Shown: positions 8,256-18,059, counted from the first letter of the stretch. The stretch is DNA of 64,000 bases from Nocardia jinanensis (GCF_014645735.1 NZ_BMMH01000021.1:1-64000); one strand, 5' to 3'. Program-made: numbers and translations. Notes: generated from the sequence alone by a model not told the origin.

Positions 8256-9722
8256 TTACGGAAGTCCGATGTAGCGCGGCGGCTCCCCGTCCAACGCCTC
8301 CAGGATCGGAATCGGTTTATCAGTGGGCAGTCCGTTCTCGTCGAACGAGAGCACCCCGCTGGCCCCGCGGACCGCGGTGGCCCCGTGCAGGCGTTTCATC
8401 GCCTGTAGGACCTGGTCGGAGTGCACGGTGCTCCCGGCGTACCCGGCTGCCTGCCGGATCGCCTGGACAGCCGTCACCACCGCGTCGTGTTCCATGACGG
8501 CAGCGAAATCCTCCAGGGTGTCGTCGGAGAACGCGCGATAGCAGACCGGGCCCGCGCAGCCGGGCGAGAACTGCTGGACGGAGTGCACATTGAACCTGTC
8601 CGGATGGTCGAGCCAGGCCTGCGGATGGACGAGCCCGGTGTACAGCACCGATACTCCGGTTTCGAGCGCGACCCGGGCGGGGCTCTCCGAGATGCGGTAG
8701 TACGGCATATCGTCGGCGGTGACCACCCGGATCGGCAGCTCTCGGCAGCGGCGTTCGGCGAGCGCGGTCAGGAAGGTGAGCGCGTGCGCGGCCCGGCCCG
8801 CGAAATAGATGGTGTCCGGGGCGTTCTGGCAGATGTTCGGCATCATGTAGTGGAACGCGTTGGCCACATTGCCGATATCGGAGTCATAACCCTCCACCGT
8901 GCCGGCGAAGCGTTGCGGATCGTCGGGGAAGCTCGCCGCGAACGCTTCGGCGAGGGTCCGGCCGTAGTGGTCGACCGGACTGTCGTCGCGGACGATCAGG
9001 ATTCGCCGGCTGCGTGTGGAAAGGTATTCGGCGGCGGTCCGCGCGTGGTCCGCGGCGGAGGGGGAGACCCGCAGGAATCCGCGGAGCACCGGCAGATCGC
9101 CGGCGGTGAGAGTGGAGCCGACGACCGGGATCTGCAGTCCGGTGAGATGTTCGATGGCCCGGACCGCGTTCTGGACACTGAACGCGATGCCGGTGACCGC
9201 GACGATCCGCTCGGACGCGCGCCGTGCCTCGATCTCGCCGACCGCGGTTTCCCATTCGGCGAAATCACTTCCGGGGTTGGCCGGCAGCAGCCTGATCTTG
9301 GGTGTGTCCCCCCACACCGGGGTCCGGTTCGCCGCGAGCTGTGCCAGATGCGCGCCTTCGAGCCGGTGCCGGATACCCGATATGGTCACGATGCCCTCGG
9401 TCGTGTCGCCCGGTGTCATCGGCGACAGCATCACGATGCTCACATACGGAGCACCGGAACTCTCGACGGCGCGGTTCTCGTCCAGGATGCGCTTCTCGAT
9501 ATCGGCGAGTTCCGGGGCGAAGACCACGTGGCCGTCCGTGACACCGACGCATTCGTCGTGTGGTCCGCTGTGGACGACGCCCGCACCGCAACTGTTGTCC
9601 GACCGGAACACCGTGGGCAACCAGATCACGGCGGTGACGACCAGCGCCACGACCACGAACGTGGCGGGGACCCACCACCACTTCCGGTAGCCGGGTGGTG
9701 GGGGCTGGATAAGAGTGCTCAT
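8256..9722 (-). CDS. Membrane-anchored type I periplasmic-binding-fold receptor-like protein
   Basis: A 488-residue protein with one N-terminal membrane segment (about residues 17-35, after KWWW). An extracytoplasmic region follows that looks like a branched-chain-amino-acid/ANP-receptor-type ligand-binding fold, with segments such as IPVVGSTLTAGDLPVLRG, ILIVRDDSPVDHYGRTLAEA and VRVVTADDMPYY. No ABC permease is nearby. ATG 9722 overlaps the stop of the upstream NTPase gene by 4 bp (ATGA), so the two are translationally coupled. The architecture suggests a surface sensor working with the NTPase rather than a transporter subunit (inference). The ligand is unknown. Confidence 0.72.
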   Translation of the reverse strand: MSTLIQPPPPGYRKWWWVPATFVVVALVVTAVIWLPTVFRSDNSCGAGVVHSGPHDECVGVTDGHVVFAPELADIEKRILDENRAVESSGAPYVSIVMLSPMTPGDTTEGIVTISGIRHRLEGAHLAQLAANRTPVWGDTPKIRLLPANPGSDFAEWETAVGEIEARRASERIVAVTGIAFSVQNAVRAIEHLTGLQIPVVGSTLTAGDLPVLRGFLRVSPSAADHARTAAEYLSTRSRRILIVRDDSPVDHYGRTLAEAFAASFPDDPQRFAGTVEGYDSDIGNVANAFHYMMPNICQNAPDTIYFAGRAAHALTFLTALAERRCRELPIRVVTADDMPYYRISESPARVALETGVSVLYTGLVHPQAWLDHPDRFNVHSVQQFSPGCAGPVCYRAFSDDTLEDFAAVMEHDAVVTAVQAIRQAAGYAGSTVHSDQVLQAMKRLHGATAVRGASGVLSFDENGLPTDKPIPILEALDGEPPRYIGLP

Positions 9723-11800
9723 CGATACCGCTCCGCCCTTTCGTACAGCAGCAGGGCCCCGCGGCCGAGACCCCTGGCCAATTGCCGGAATTCGTTCTCG
9801 ATGGTGCGATCCAGGGACCGCTGCGGGTCGCCCAGCGGGTCGTTGGAGACCCACAGCGCGGCGATCAACCAGGCCAGTTGGTGTTCGGGTTCCAGACCGT
9901 TGTCCCGGACGATCGCCTCGACCTGAGCGAACGGGGTTCCCTCGTCGTCCGGCCGGCGCGGAGCGGCGGTGATCAGGTCCAGATCGGACAGCCAGGCGGT
10001 GGCCGTGGTGCGGCCGAACTCGGCGTGGCCGGGTACGAACGGCCGCCCCAGATACTCGATCGCGCCGTCGAGCCGGCCGAGCGCGAGATCGTGGTAGAGG
10101 GCCTCGGCCTCGTCCTCCGGATCCCCCTCCGCGAACCTGCGCCGGTAGACCTCCCGGCAGATCGTGTGGGTGCCTTCCCAATTCCGCGGATCCTCCGGTC
10201 CGCGTCCGGCGAGTTCACAGAGCAGGATCCGGCGCAACCAGGTATCGAGCACCATCTCCGGTTCCGGCCCGTCGACGGTGCGGATCCACAGCCGATTCCG
10301 TAGTTCCTGAAGCAGCGCTTCGCCGTCCGGTAGGGCGGAATCCAGGACTTCCGGCTGATAGATGACGTCCACCGTGCGGCCCGCGGCGGCGGTCACCAGG
10401 TCGCGCATGCTCTCGGTCTCCAGGAAATCACCGAGCAGCCGTTCCCGGGCACGTTCGAGCACGGTGCCCGGTATCTCGACCGGGTCCGGCAGCGGATCGT
10501 GCGCGGTACCCACGGTCGCGGTGAGGACGGTGCGTGCGCCGGCGAGCGGATCGTCCGCACCGGTCTGGCTCAGTGCGGCGATGACATCGGCGGTCCCGGC
10601 GGCGTTCCCGGCGGTCAGCGACCGGACGAAGGCCGCGACCCGGGGGATCGAACGCATCCGCTGGTCGGCGGCGAGGTCGCCGATGGTCTGTTCGCTCAAC
10701 CGGCTCAGATCCACCAGGTACCAGGGGAGCCAGGACGTCGCCGGACTGTCGGCCGATACCCAGTCGGCGAGGATATCGGGCGGGTTGCGCGGGGCGGGCC
10801 AGTCGATACCACCGGTGCGGTGTTCGGGTTCGCGGCGTTCGGTGTCCTCGCTGGAGCGGTGCATTCCGGGGCGGTGCCAGCATTCGCTCCACGCCGGTAG
10901 CCACTGCTCACTGGTGGCGACGACCACCAGCGGATCGGGCTCGGCGCCGTTGCGCCGGCGCGCCTCGCGCAGGGTCTGCAGGAATTGCCGTCCCGCGGGG
11001 GTGTGCGCGTTGTCCAGCAGCAGTACGGAATTGAGCGTTCGCCGCGCACCCCGGACGCCACCGTAGGCTCGGCGCAGATCGTGCAGGAAGGCCATACCGA
11101 AAATTGCGTCGGCCTCGGTGCGGGCCTCGTCGTCGCCGTGTGCCCATTTGGCGAGATCGATGAGCATGTCTTCGCGCTGGATCTGGTCGCCGGTCAGCCG
11201 TGGGCCCTGTTTGATCCGCCGCCTGATATTGAGCCGATTCAGGCTCTGCAACAGGGTTTCCACGGTCATGCCCACCCACGGCGACATCCCTTCGGGCACC
11301 TGTCCGGCGGCTTCGAGGATATCGGCGACACTCTGACTGCGTGCTTCCATCGGCTGGGCACTGGAGACGACCTGGCGCAGATTCTGCAGCGCCGCCCGGC
11401 GATTGTCGTCGTGCATGTGCAGCGTGCTGCCCACCGCGACCAGGCACAGCCACAGTTGCGGAAAGGCGATCCGGCCGAACTGGCGCCGATACCGGCCCAG
11501 CTCGAACGCGAGTTCCCCGAACACTTCACGTGGTGCGCGTTCGCCCTGCCGCAGATCGACCTGCGCGAGCGGAAGTTTCGCGCAGCGCTGCGCGAGTGCC
11601 TGCAGCAGTACGGATTTCCCGCTGCCCGGCGGCCCCACCGCCACCACCACCGGCAGCGATCGGCTCCGGCCCTCCGGCCGCTGGACCAGCTGCTCGATCA
11701 ACACCCCGGTGATCGGCTCCAGCCCATGCAATTTCGGGCCCTCCACAGGCATCGCCCCTCCCGGATCGGTATCGATATCCGGCATATCGATTTCCGGCAC
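9719..11800 (-). CDS. P-loop NTPase partner of the receptor-like protein
   Basis: A 693-residue protein. Walker A is GPPGSGKS at residues 56-63, and a likely Walker B is VLLLDNAH near residue 250, in a layout recalling STAND or AAA-type NTPases. The long C-terminal half is helical, without a recognisable effector domain or membrane helix. GTG 11800 is used; an in-frame ATG follows at codon 6. A 17-codon frame (ATG at 11870, stop just before the gene) lies upstream in another frame and may be a leader. It is coupled to the downstream receptor-like gene by a 4-bp overlap. Function not recognised; see findings. Confidence 0.7.
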   Translation of the reverse strand: MPEIDMPDIDTDPGGAMPVEGPKLHGLEPITGVLIEQLVQRPEGRSRSLPVVVAVGPPGSGKSVLLQALAQRCAKLPLAQVDLRQGERAPREVFGELAFELGRYRRQFGRIAFPQLWLCLVAVGSTLHMHDDNRRAALQNLRQVVSSAQPMEARSQSVADILEAAGQVPEGMSPWVGMTVETLLQSLNRLNIRRRIKQGPRLTGDQIQREDMLIDLAKWAHGDDEARTEADAIFGMAFLHDLRRAYGGVRGARRTLNSVLLLDNAHTPAGRQFLQTLREARRRNGAEPDPLVVVATSEQWLPAWSECWHRPGMHRSSEDTERREPEHRTGGIDWPAPRNPPDILADWVSADSPATSWLPWYLVDLSRLSEQTIGDLAADQRMRSIPRVAAFVRSLTAGNAAGTADVIAALSQTGADDPLAGARTVLTATVGTAHDPLPDPVEIPGTVLERARERLLGDFLETESMRDLVTAAAGRTVDVIYQPEVLDSALPDGEALLQELRNRLWIRTVDGPEPEMVLDTWLRRILLCELAGRGPEDPRNWEGTHTICREVYRRRFAEGDPEDEAEALYHDLALGRLDGAIEYLGRPFVPGHAEFGRTTATAWLSDLDLITAAPRRPDDEGTPFAQVEAIVRDNGLEPEHQLAWLIAALWVSNDPLGDPQRSLDRTIENEFRQLARGLGRGALLLYERAERYR

Positions 11801-11875
11801 CTCGTGGACGCCCCGGTCACCCCGGTCCGAGCTGGGCGAACCGGTCGAAGATATCGATCGGTACAGCCATCGTAT

Positions 11876-11907
11876 GCGTACCTCAGCCTTCGCTCCGGCC
11901 GTGCGCG
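11876..11907. repeat. 32-bp interspersed repeat copy
   Basis: Begins GCGTACCTCAGCCTTCGCTC and ends CGGCCGTGCGCG. It matches 5655-5686 (30 of 32) and, inverted, the array at 28462-28564. It lies in the promoter region of the NTPase/receptor pair, about 75 bp before the NTPase start. Confidence 0.75.
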
Positions 11908-12052
11908 AAAATATGTCGACATTCCGACCACAGCACCGGCAGGCCCGAGCCTCGGCAATTACCCCGGCGTTGCCGGGCGCATGGAAAAAGCGAAATGTGA
12001 AACGGGGGCGTGCGAATTGTCCGGTCGTGATCCCCCGGGCCCTCGGGGATCG

Positions 12053-12271
12053 TCAGCGCCCCGACACCGAGGCCGACAACGACGACAACCAGCAGAGGGG
12101 GGTCGGGGGGTACTGCATGGTGCACACGAGACCGACTCGCCCGGGTGCCTGCTGCTCGACGACCGGCTGTGGCCGTGGCTCGAGCGGTAGGGCCGAGGAT
12201 GTGGCCGCGGTGGCGGCCGGGACCGTCAGCAGAGCCGATACGAGCAGACCTGCCCGGAGAACATGACGCAT
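12053..12271 (-). CDS. Small secreted protein, unknown
   Basis: A 72-residue protein beginning MRHVLRAGLLVSALLTVPAA, a classic Sec signal peptide with cleavage expected after an Ala-rich stretch near residue 25. The mature part is short and Pro-rich with two cysteines (VCTMQYPPTPLCWL) that could form a disulfide. ATG 12271 is preferred over GTG 12277 because GGAAGGAAG precedes it at proper spacing. It is divergent from the DUF1697 gene. No family recognised. Confidence 0.6.
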   Translation of the reverse strand: MRHVLRAGLLVSALLTVPAATAATSSALPLEPRPQPVVEQQAPGRVGLVCTMQYPPTPLCWLSSLSASVSGR

Positions 12272-12445
12272 GATCACTTCCTTCCGATCGGGCGGTACCG
12301 ATCAGCATCGAGGCTAGTGACGTTCGCCTTTGCGGCACAGCCCCGAGTTGCCCTGCCCATGGTTCTCCGGGCGGCCCGATCCGTCGACCCGTGGGGCGGG
12401 AGCGGGTCCTCCGCCGGTGTCGGAGCGCCGGGGTACGGTCGCTGC

Positions 12446-12994
12446 ATGACCATGTACGCCGCGCTGCTGCGGGGGATCATGCCCAGCAATCCGAATATGA
12501 GCAACGACAAGTTGCGCGGCGTGTTCACCGGACTCGGATTCGAATCGGTGGCCTCGGTGCTGTCCAGCGGCAATATCGTCTTCGCCACGGCGGATACCGA
12601 TATCGCCGAACTCGAGGATCGCATCCAAGAGGCACTGAACACCGAACTCGGTATTCCGGGCGGCACCATCATCCGCGCCGAGTCCGAGCTGCGGGATCTG
12701 CTCGATCGCGATCCGTTCGCCGGTTTCACCCACGGTCGCGGCACCTACCTCACCGCGACCTTCTTCAAGAGAACCGGAGAGGCCCCGCCCGTCGAGCCGG
12801 CCGACGGTGATCCACTCACCAAGATCATCGGTTACGACGCGTCGGCCCGCGTCTTTCTCACGGTGATCGACAACAGCACGTCGAAGACGCCGAATTTCAT
12901 GGCCTGGCTCGAGCGTGCCTACGGCAAGGACATCACGACCCGCACCTGGCTCACCGTGCAGCGGGTCCTGAAGAAGATCGATGCGGTGAAGTAG
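12446..12994 (+). CDS. DUF1697 domain-containing protein
   Basis: A 182-residue protein opening MTMYAALLRGIMPSNPNMSN, the signature of DUF1697: an N-terminal ALLRGINV-like strand, then a conserved VLSSGNIVF motif and a central AELEDRIQEAL helix. The family is small and cytoplasmic, with no firmly established activity. ATG 12446 is the first start in frame with family similarity. It converges on the acyltransferase gene, with 9 bp between the stops. Confidence 0.85.
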   Translation: MTMYAALLRGIMPSNPNMSNDKLRGVFTGLGFESVASVLSSGNIVFATADTDIAELEDRIQEALNTELGIPGGTIIRAESELRDLLDRDPFAGFTHGRGTYLTATFFKRTGEAPPVEPADGDPLTKIIGYDASARVFLTVIDNSTSKTPNFMAWLERAYGKDITTRTWLTVQRVLKKIDAVK

Positions 12995-13003
12995 GCGGCG
13001 GGC

Positions 13004-13753
13004 TCACGCCTCCTGGGTGACGCCGTTCTTCTTCCGCGCGATATCGGCCAGCGCCGCGTCGCGGGCCGCGCGCGCGGCAGCCCCGGCTTCCCAGGTCGAT
13101 TTCCGGTTCTTCACCACTCGGGCCGGTGCGCCGACCGCGATGCTGTAATCCGGGATCTCACCCTTGACGACCGCGTGCGCGCCGAGCACGCAGCCGCGGC
13201 CGACGCGGGTCTCGCGCAGCACGGTGACCTTGGCCGCGATCCAGGTGTCGGGGCCGATCCGGACCGGGCTCTTCACGATGCCCTGATCCTTGATGGGCAG
13301 GGTGATGTCGTCCATCCGGTGATCGAAGTCGGTGATGTAGCACCAGTCGGCGACCAGGGTGGATTCGCCGATCTCGATATCGAGGTAGGTGTTGACGACA
13401 TTGTCCTTGCCGAACACCACCTTGTCGCCGATGCGCAGCGAACCCTCGTGGCAGCGGATGGCGTTCCCGTCACCGATATGGACCCAGCGCCCGATCTCGA
13501 GGCGGCCCAGTTCGGGGGTCGCGTGGATCTCCACATTGCGTCCGAGGAACACCATGCCGCGCAGGATCACGTGCGGATTGGCGAGCCGGAACTTGAGCAG
13601 CCGGTAGTAACGCACCAGGTACCAGGGCGTGTAGGCGCGATTGGCCAGCACCCAGCGCAGCGAATCGAGAGTGAGGAACCGGGCCTGCCGCCGGTCGCGC
13701 CGCCGGGAGCCCTGCCATCGTGTGCGCAACGGTGCGCCCCACATGCTCGTCAC
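13004..13753 (-). CDS. Left-handed beta-helix acyltransferase (Rv3034c-like)
   Basis: A 249-residue hexapeptide-repeat acyltransferase. The repeats (IGRWVHIGDGNAIRCHEG, IGDKVVFGKDNVVNTYLDIE) and the IAVGAPARVVKNR closing motif are typical of LbH O-acetyltransferases. GTG 13753 (protein MTSMWGAP) is chosen because the M. tuberculosis homologue Rv3034c, as I recall it, starts the same way; ATG 13744 is the alternative. The gene is divergent from the Rv3035-like lipoprotein. It sits in the polymethylated-polysaccharide/envelope neighbourhood and may acylate a glycan (inference). Confidence 0.88.
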   Translation of the reverse strand: MTSMWGAPLRTRWQGSRRRDRRQARFLTLDSLRWVLANRAYTPWYLVRYYRLLKFRLANPHVILRGMVFLGRNVEIHATPELGRLEIGRWVHIGDGNAIRCHEGSLRIGDKVVFGKDNVVNTYLDIEIGESTLVADWCYITDFDHRMDDITLPIKDQGIVKSPVRIGPDTWIAAKVTVLRETRVGRGCVLGAHAVVKGEIPDYSIAVGAPARVVKNRKSTWEAGAAARAARDAALADIARKKNGVTQEA

Positions 13754-13891
13754 GTACGTCTCCTCGTATCCTGTGCTGCCCAGTACTGCCGAACAGCCTA
13801 CTTTCGTGCTCGGGGGCCCCGGCCTATACCCTTCCGTTAATCTCACACACACGTGGGCCCGGGGAGACAGGACTACAGAGGAGACCAGCAG

Positions 13892-15202
13892 GTGCGTATC
13901 GGCAGCGGCGTACGGACCGTGTCCTGGCTTGCGGCGGCGGTGGCCGCGCTGGGGGTGCTCACCGCGTGCGGGACCGATGTCGACGACATCACGGTCGGCC
14001 GGGGTCTGGGCTGGCCCGCGCCCGGGCACGAGAGCCGTAACAGCGGCACCACCCCGGTGACCGGTTCGCGGGCGCTGAGCCTGCAATGGTCGCGGCCGGT
14101 CGGTGGGCCCATCGTGCAGCCGCCCACGGTGGGGTCGGAGGGGCAGATCTTCGTCACCAGCCGCACCGACGCGCAATGCGATATCTTCTCCTACCAGATG
14201 CGCACCGGACGTAAGCGTTTCTGTAATCCGCTGGGCCCCCAGGCCATCTATTCGCCCACGCTGCTCGATGGTGCGAACAATGTCTATGTCGGTCTCGACA
14301 GCGGGGTCGAATCGGATAATTTCCTCGGTCAGCCGCGCTGGCGTACACCGGTGGCGGGCGTGCCGATCGGGATGCAGTTCACCGGGGACGGCCATCTGCT
14401 GGTGATCACCCAGTCCGGCCAGGTCGATGTGCTGGAACGGCAGACCGGTAAGCGGATGGTCCCCACCCGGCAATTGCTGCCGCAGCCCGATTTCCTGCAG
14501 TCGCCGAACCTGGACTGGCCACCGGCCGGTGCCGGCCTCGACGACTGCCGTACCGGCGGTCCCGACTGTGCCGTCGCGACGGTGGCGGCCATGGATACCG
14601 ACAGCGGGCGGATCTACGCGACGGTTCGCAAACCCGGTGAATCGAAGGCCGCCCTGGTGGCGCTGCGCTACGCCGACGGCAAGGTCGTGCAGGAGTGGAG
14701 CCGGGAGATCCTGGTCGACGGCAGTGCCACCGATCCGGCGCTGTCCGCCGATGGCGCGACACTCTACGTCGGTGACAACAGCAAACGCCTGATCGCGGTG
14801 AACACCGCCGACGGGACCCCGAAATGGGAGGCTCAGCTGGACTGGGAGCCGCGCCGCGGTATCTCGGTTTCCGACGACGGCCTGATCATCCCGGCCGGTG
14901 ACGACGGCTATCTGATCGCATTGCAGGACACCGGCACCAGTTTCGAAAGGGTCTGGGAGCGTAAGGATCTCGCGCTGCGCGGTCTCCCGGTGCAAACCGC
15001 GGGCGGGACCGGGTACGTCACCGCCGCGATCGGCACGGGATTGAATCTGGTCACCTTCGACACCAGCACGGGTGCCACCCTCGATTCCGATGTCCTGCCC
15101 GGCGCCCAGGGCACGACCACCGGTACCGCGGTCGGCGCCGAGGGGGAGGTCGTGGTCGCCACCCGGATCGGGGAGATCTTCGCTTTCGCGGAGAACGACT
15201 GA
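13892..15202 (+). CDS. PQQ-repeat (beta-propeller-like) lipoprotein (Rv3035-like)
   Basis: A 436-residue envelope lipoprotein. The signal peptide has a lipobox LTAC at about residues 24-27, so the Cys is the probable lipidation site. The mature protein has repeated strands such as RIYATVRKPG, GATLYVGDNSKRLIAVN and DDGYLIALQD, resembling a PQQ/WD-like propeller that could be a scaffold or binding protein. GTG 13892 follows GAGGAGA at good spacing. Genomic position matches M. tuberculosis Rv3035, divergent from the Rv3034c homologue. The ligand is unknown. Confidence 0.85.
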   Translation: MRIGSGVRTVSWLAAAVAALGVLTACGTDVDDITVGRGLGWPAPGHESRNSGTTPVTGSRALSLQWSRPVGGPIVQPPTVGSEGQIFVTSRTDAQCDIFSYQMRTGRKRFCNPLGPQAIYSPTLLDGANNVYVGLDSGVESDNFLGQPRWRTPVAGVPIGMQFTGDGHLLVITQSGQVDVLERQTGKRMVPTRQLLPQPDFLQSPNLDWPPAGAGLDDCRTGGPDCAVATVAAMDTDSGRIYATVRKPGESKAALVALRYADGKVVQEWSREILVDGSATDPALSADGATLYVGDNSKRLIAVNTADGTPKWEAQLDWEPRRGISVSDDGLIIPAGDDGYLIALQDTGTSFERVWERKDLALRGLPVQTAGGTGYVTAAIGTGLNLVTFDTSTGATLDSDVLPGAQGTTTGTAVGAEGEVVVATRIGEIFAFAEND

Positions 15203-15270
15203 CCCGGCCGGGAATCACTCGGCTGTCCCGCCGAGCGCGCATCGACGCTGTCTACGCGAACGAGTCGGCG

Positions 15271-16524
15271 CTACTTCGGGTCCCGCTCCGGCAGCGGGCG
15301 TTCCACGATCACCGGGCGGCCCAGCGGATTACGCACCCGCCGCTTCGCATCCGAATAGATCCCGGCGGTTTCGGCCGCCACCACATCCCACGCGAAATCC
15401 GCGGTCAGTCGCTCCCGTGCGGCGAACGCGCGATCCTGAGCGGCGGCCGGATCGTCGAGTACCGAGATCGCGGCGTCCACCAGCCCGTTCACATCGGCGG
15501 GTTCGAACGAGGCCCCGGTGACCCCGTCGATCACGGCTTCGCCCAGACCGCCGGCGGTCGAGGTGACCAGCGGAGTTCCGGCCGCGGCCGCCTCGAGCGC
15601 GACGATCCCGAACGGTTCGTAGCGGCTCGGTAGTACGATCGCGTCGGCCCCGTGCAGCCAGCCGAGCAGTTCGGCATGATCGAGCTGGCCCGCGAAATGC
15701 ACCGCCCGCGCCACCCGGTGCGTCCGGGTGCGCTCGCGCAGCCATTCGAACTGGGTCCCGACCCCGGCGATGGTGAGAACAGTGCCGGGGTGGGCCCGGC
15801 GGATCCGGGGCAGCGCGGCGATCGCGTCCTGTACGCCCTTCTCGTATTCGAGGCGTCCCACATAGAGCAGTCGCGGTGGGCCGCTGCGCGGTGAACGGGT
15901 GCGGAATGTCCACGCCCCCACATCGATTCCGTTCCGGATCACATGCACCGGCACACGGTCGGGCCGGTACAGCCGCTCGACCTCGTCCTTCATCGACGTG
16001 GAACAGGTGATCAGCACATCCGATTCGTTGGCCAGCCACCATTCCACCGAATGCACCTGCCGGTTGACCCGGCCCGCGACCCAGCCGCTGTGCCGGCCGG
16101 CCTCGGTGGCGTGGATCGTCGATACCAGCGGCACATCGTAGTACTCGGCCAGCGCGATCGAAGGATGGGCCACCAACCAGTCGTGCGCGTGCACCACATC
16201 GGGGGTCCAGCCCTCACCGATTCCCGGTTTGTCCAATGCGATACCGGCGCGCACCATCGCGTGCCCCATCGCCAGGGTCCAGGCGAGCATATCCTCGCCG
16301 AAATCGAAGATCGGCGGATCCTCGGCGACCGCCACCACCAGAACCCCTTCGGCGACGAAGGAATGGGTCGGGTGGGTGGCCGGGCTGGTACCGGTGGGCC
16401 GCCGGGCCAGAACCACCACTTCGTGACCGGCCGCGGCCAGTGATATCGCCAGGTGGTGGACATGCCTGCCCAGTCCACCGACGACCACCGGGGGGTACTC
16501 CCACGACACCATCAAGATTTTCAT
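15271..16524 (-). CDS. Alpha-1,4-glucosyltransferase (Rv3032-like)
   Basis: A 417-residue GT-B glycosyltransferase: N-terminal VSWEYPPVVVGGLGRHV and a C-terminal donor site with PSRYEPFGIVALEAAAAGTPLV (the EX7E-type motif). It corresponds to Rv3032, which elongates methylglucose lipopolysaccharide or glycogen-like glucans in the cytoplasm. Its start overlaps the 3' end of the GH57 gene by 4 bp, so Rv3030/Rv3031/Rv3032 homologues form an operon transcribed right to left. High confidence in family and role by conserved gene order. Confidence 0.92.
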   Translation of the reverse strand: MKILMVSWEYPPVVVGGLGRHVHHLAISLAAAGHEVVVLARRPTGTSPATHPTHSFVAEGVLVVAVAEDPPIFDFGEDMLAWTLAMGHAMVRAGIALDKPGIGEGWTPDVVHAHDWLVAHPSIALAEYYDVPLVSTIHATEAGRHSGWVAGRVNRQVHSVEWWLANESDVLITCSTSMKDEVERLYRPDRVPVHVIRNGIDVGAWTFRTRSPRSGPPRLLYVGRLEYEKGVQDAIAALPRIRRAHPGTVLTIAGVGTQFEWLRERTRTHRVARAVHFAGQLDHAELLGWLHGADAIVLPSRYEPFGIVALEAAAAGTPLVTSTAGGLGEAVIDGVTGASFEPADVNGLVDAAISVLDDPAAAQDRAFAARERLTADFAWDVVAAETAGIYSDAKRRVRNPLGRPVIVERPLPERDPK

Positions 16525-18059
16525 CGCGGTCCTTCTGCAGGGGTGACGCGTAGCCTACGCGCGTCCAAGGCCGGGAACACTCCGTCGGCCACCGCCCATC
16601 CTGCCGCCAGATCGCGTGCTCTGCCGAGTTGGCCGGCTTCGACCGCGCCGGCGATCTCGCGGACCGCGTGCGCGTGCTGATGGGCTCGGTCGCGGGCGTA
16701 ACCGGCGGCGGAGTCCTTGCTGACCATGAACGCCCAGTCGCTCGACACCGCCAGGATCGCTTCGCGCAGTAGCTGGTCGGCCACTGGATCACGGCCGGTC
16801 GGGGCACCGGCGCGCATCTTGGCGGTCGTATCCAGCGCCAGCCGGACGATCTCGGAATTCAGATCCACCAGATCGCTCACCTGATCACCGGCCCAGACCC
16901 GCCAGTCCTTGCCCGAACCCCACGACGAATCGGCGAGCGGGACCGGTTCCCCGACGAATCCGCGGTCGCGCGCATCGGCGAGGGTGCCGACGTCGATCCC
17001 GGCCTCCGGCAATGCCCGCAGCACCCGCGCCAGCCACTGCGGCCCCTCGTGCCACCAATGCCCGTACAGCTCGGTGTCGAACGCGGCGACCACGAGCGCC
17101 GGGCGCCCGATCCGCTCGGATTCGCTGATCAGCCGCTCCCGCACCGTCTGTACGAAATCGTCGACATCGCGCCCGATCTGGGCCGCGGCGAGGCCGGGAT
17201 CGTAAGGCGCCTTGTCCGGCCCGGCCACGGTCTTACCAGTGACCCGGGCGGGTTTGAGGCCGGTGGCGTGGTCGTAATGGTGGAAATCCCGGTACGCCCC
17301 GTGCCCCGGATAACCCGATTTCGGCGACCACACCCGGTAGCTGACCGTGAGATCGCGGCCGAACGCCAGCACCGGCGAATCGTGTACCGGGCGGCCGAGG
17401 GTCGTATCCCCGCGCAGCGCGGGCCCGTCGACCATGAAATGCGTCACACCGGCGTCCGCGTACCCCCGTTCCATTCCTGGGGTGAAGCCGCATTCCGGCG
17501 CCCAGATCCCGGCGGGGGTATGGCCCCAGCGCAGGCGGGCGTCGGTGAGTCCCTCGCGGAGCTGGAATTCGCGCAGCCGGTCGTCGAGCAGTGGCTGGAA
17601 CGGATGGGCCAGCGGGCCGCCGAGGAGTTCGATGACATCGCCGTCGAGCAATTGCCGCCATACCGGTGCGGCGCCGTGGCGCCAGTTCCGCTCGAATTCG
17701 GCCAGTGCCGCGGCCGCCAGCCGGTGTTCGTGCCCGCCCAGCGCGCGGTTTCCGGATTTCGCGGCCTCGTCGGCCCGCAATTGCCAGTTGCCCAGCCAGT
17801 GGTGCATACCGGCGAGACAGTGCGGATCGTCGAGCTGGGCGCCCAGGACCGGAGTGATCCCGAGGGTCAGCAGGTGCGAGCGGCCCTCGGCCGCCAGAGT
17901 GCGCAGTACCTCGACGACCGGCAGATACGACGCCGCCCAGGACTGGTAGAGCCACTCCTCGCCGACCGGCCACCGGCCGTGGTGGGCCAGCCAGGGCAGA
18001 TGGGAATGCAGGACGAGCGTGAACTGTCCGGGTACCTCGTGAGTCTGCTTGCCGCTCAA
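16521..18059 (-). CDS. GH57 1,4-alpha-glucan branching enzyme (Rv3031-like)
   Basis: A 512-residue GH57 protein. LHSHLPWLAHHGRWPVGEEW opens the catalytic barrel. GIWAPECGF holds the likely nucleophile Glu and AAFDTELYGHWWHEGP the acid/base Asp. It should introduce alpha-1,6 branches in the methylglucose lipopolysaccharide backbone. TTG 18059 is chosen because it overlaps the stop of the methyltransferase gene (TTGA) and gives a length close to the M. tuberculosis protein; no better start lies between it and the conserved N-terminus. Middle gene of a three-gene operon. Confidence 0.92.
   Translation of the reverse strand: MSGKQTHEVPGQFTLVLHSHLPWLAHHGRWPVGEEWLYQSWAASYLPVVEVLRTLAAEGRSHLLTLGITPVLGAQLDDPHCLAGMHHWLGNWQLRADEAAKSGNRALGGHEHRLAAAALAEFERNWRHGAAPVWRQLLDGDVIELLGGPLAHPFQPLLDDRLREFQLREGLTDARLRWGHTPAGIWAPECGFTPGMERGYADAGVTHFMVDGPALRGDTTLGRPVHDSPVLAFGRDLTVSYRVWSPKSGYPGHGAYRDFHHYDHATGLKPARVTGKTVAGPDKAPYDPGLAAAQIGRDVDDFVQTVRERLISESERIGRPALVVAAFDTELYGHWWHEGPQWLARVLRALPEAGIDVGTLADARDRGFVGEPVPLADSSWGSGKDWRVWAGDQVSDLVDLNSEIVRLALDTTAKMRAGAPTGRDPVADQLLREAILAVSSDWAFMVSKDSAAGYARDRAHQHAHAVREIAGAVEAGQLGRARDLAAGWAVADGVFPALDARRLRVTPAEGPR

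Noticed and set aside
13004..14995. One 663-codon frame covering the acyltransferase
   Set aside because: Only the last 249 residues are conserved. The rest is antisense to the Rv3035-like lipoprotein gene.
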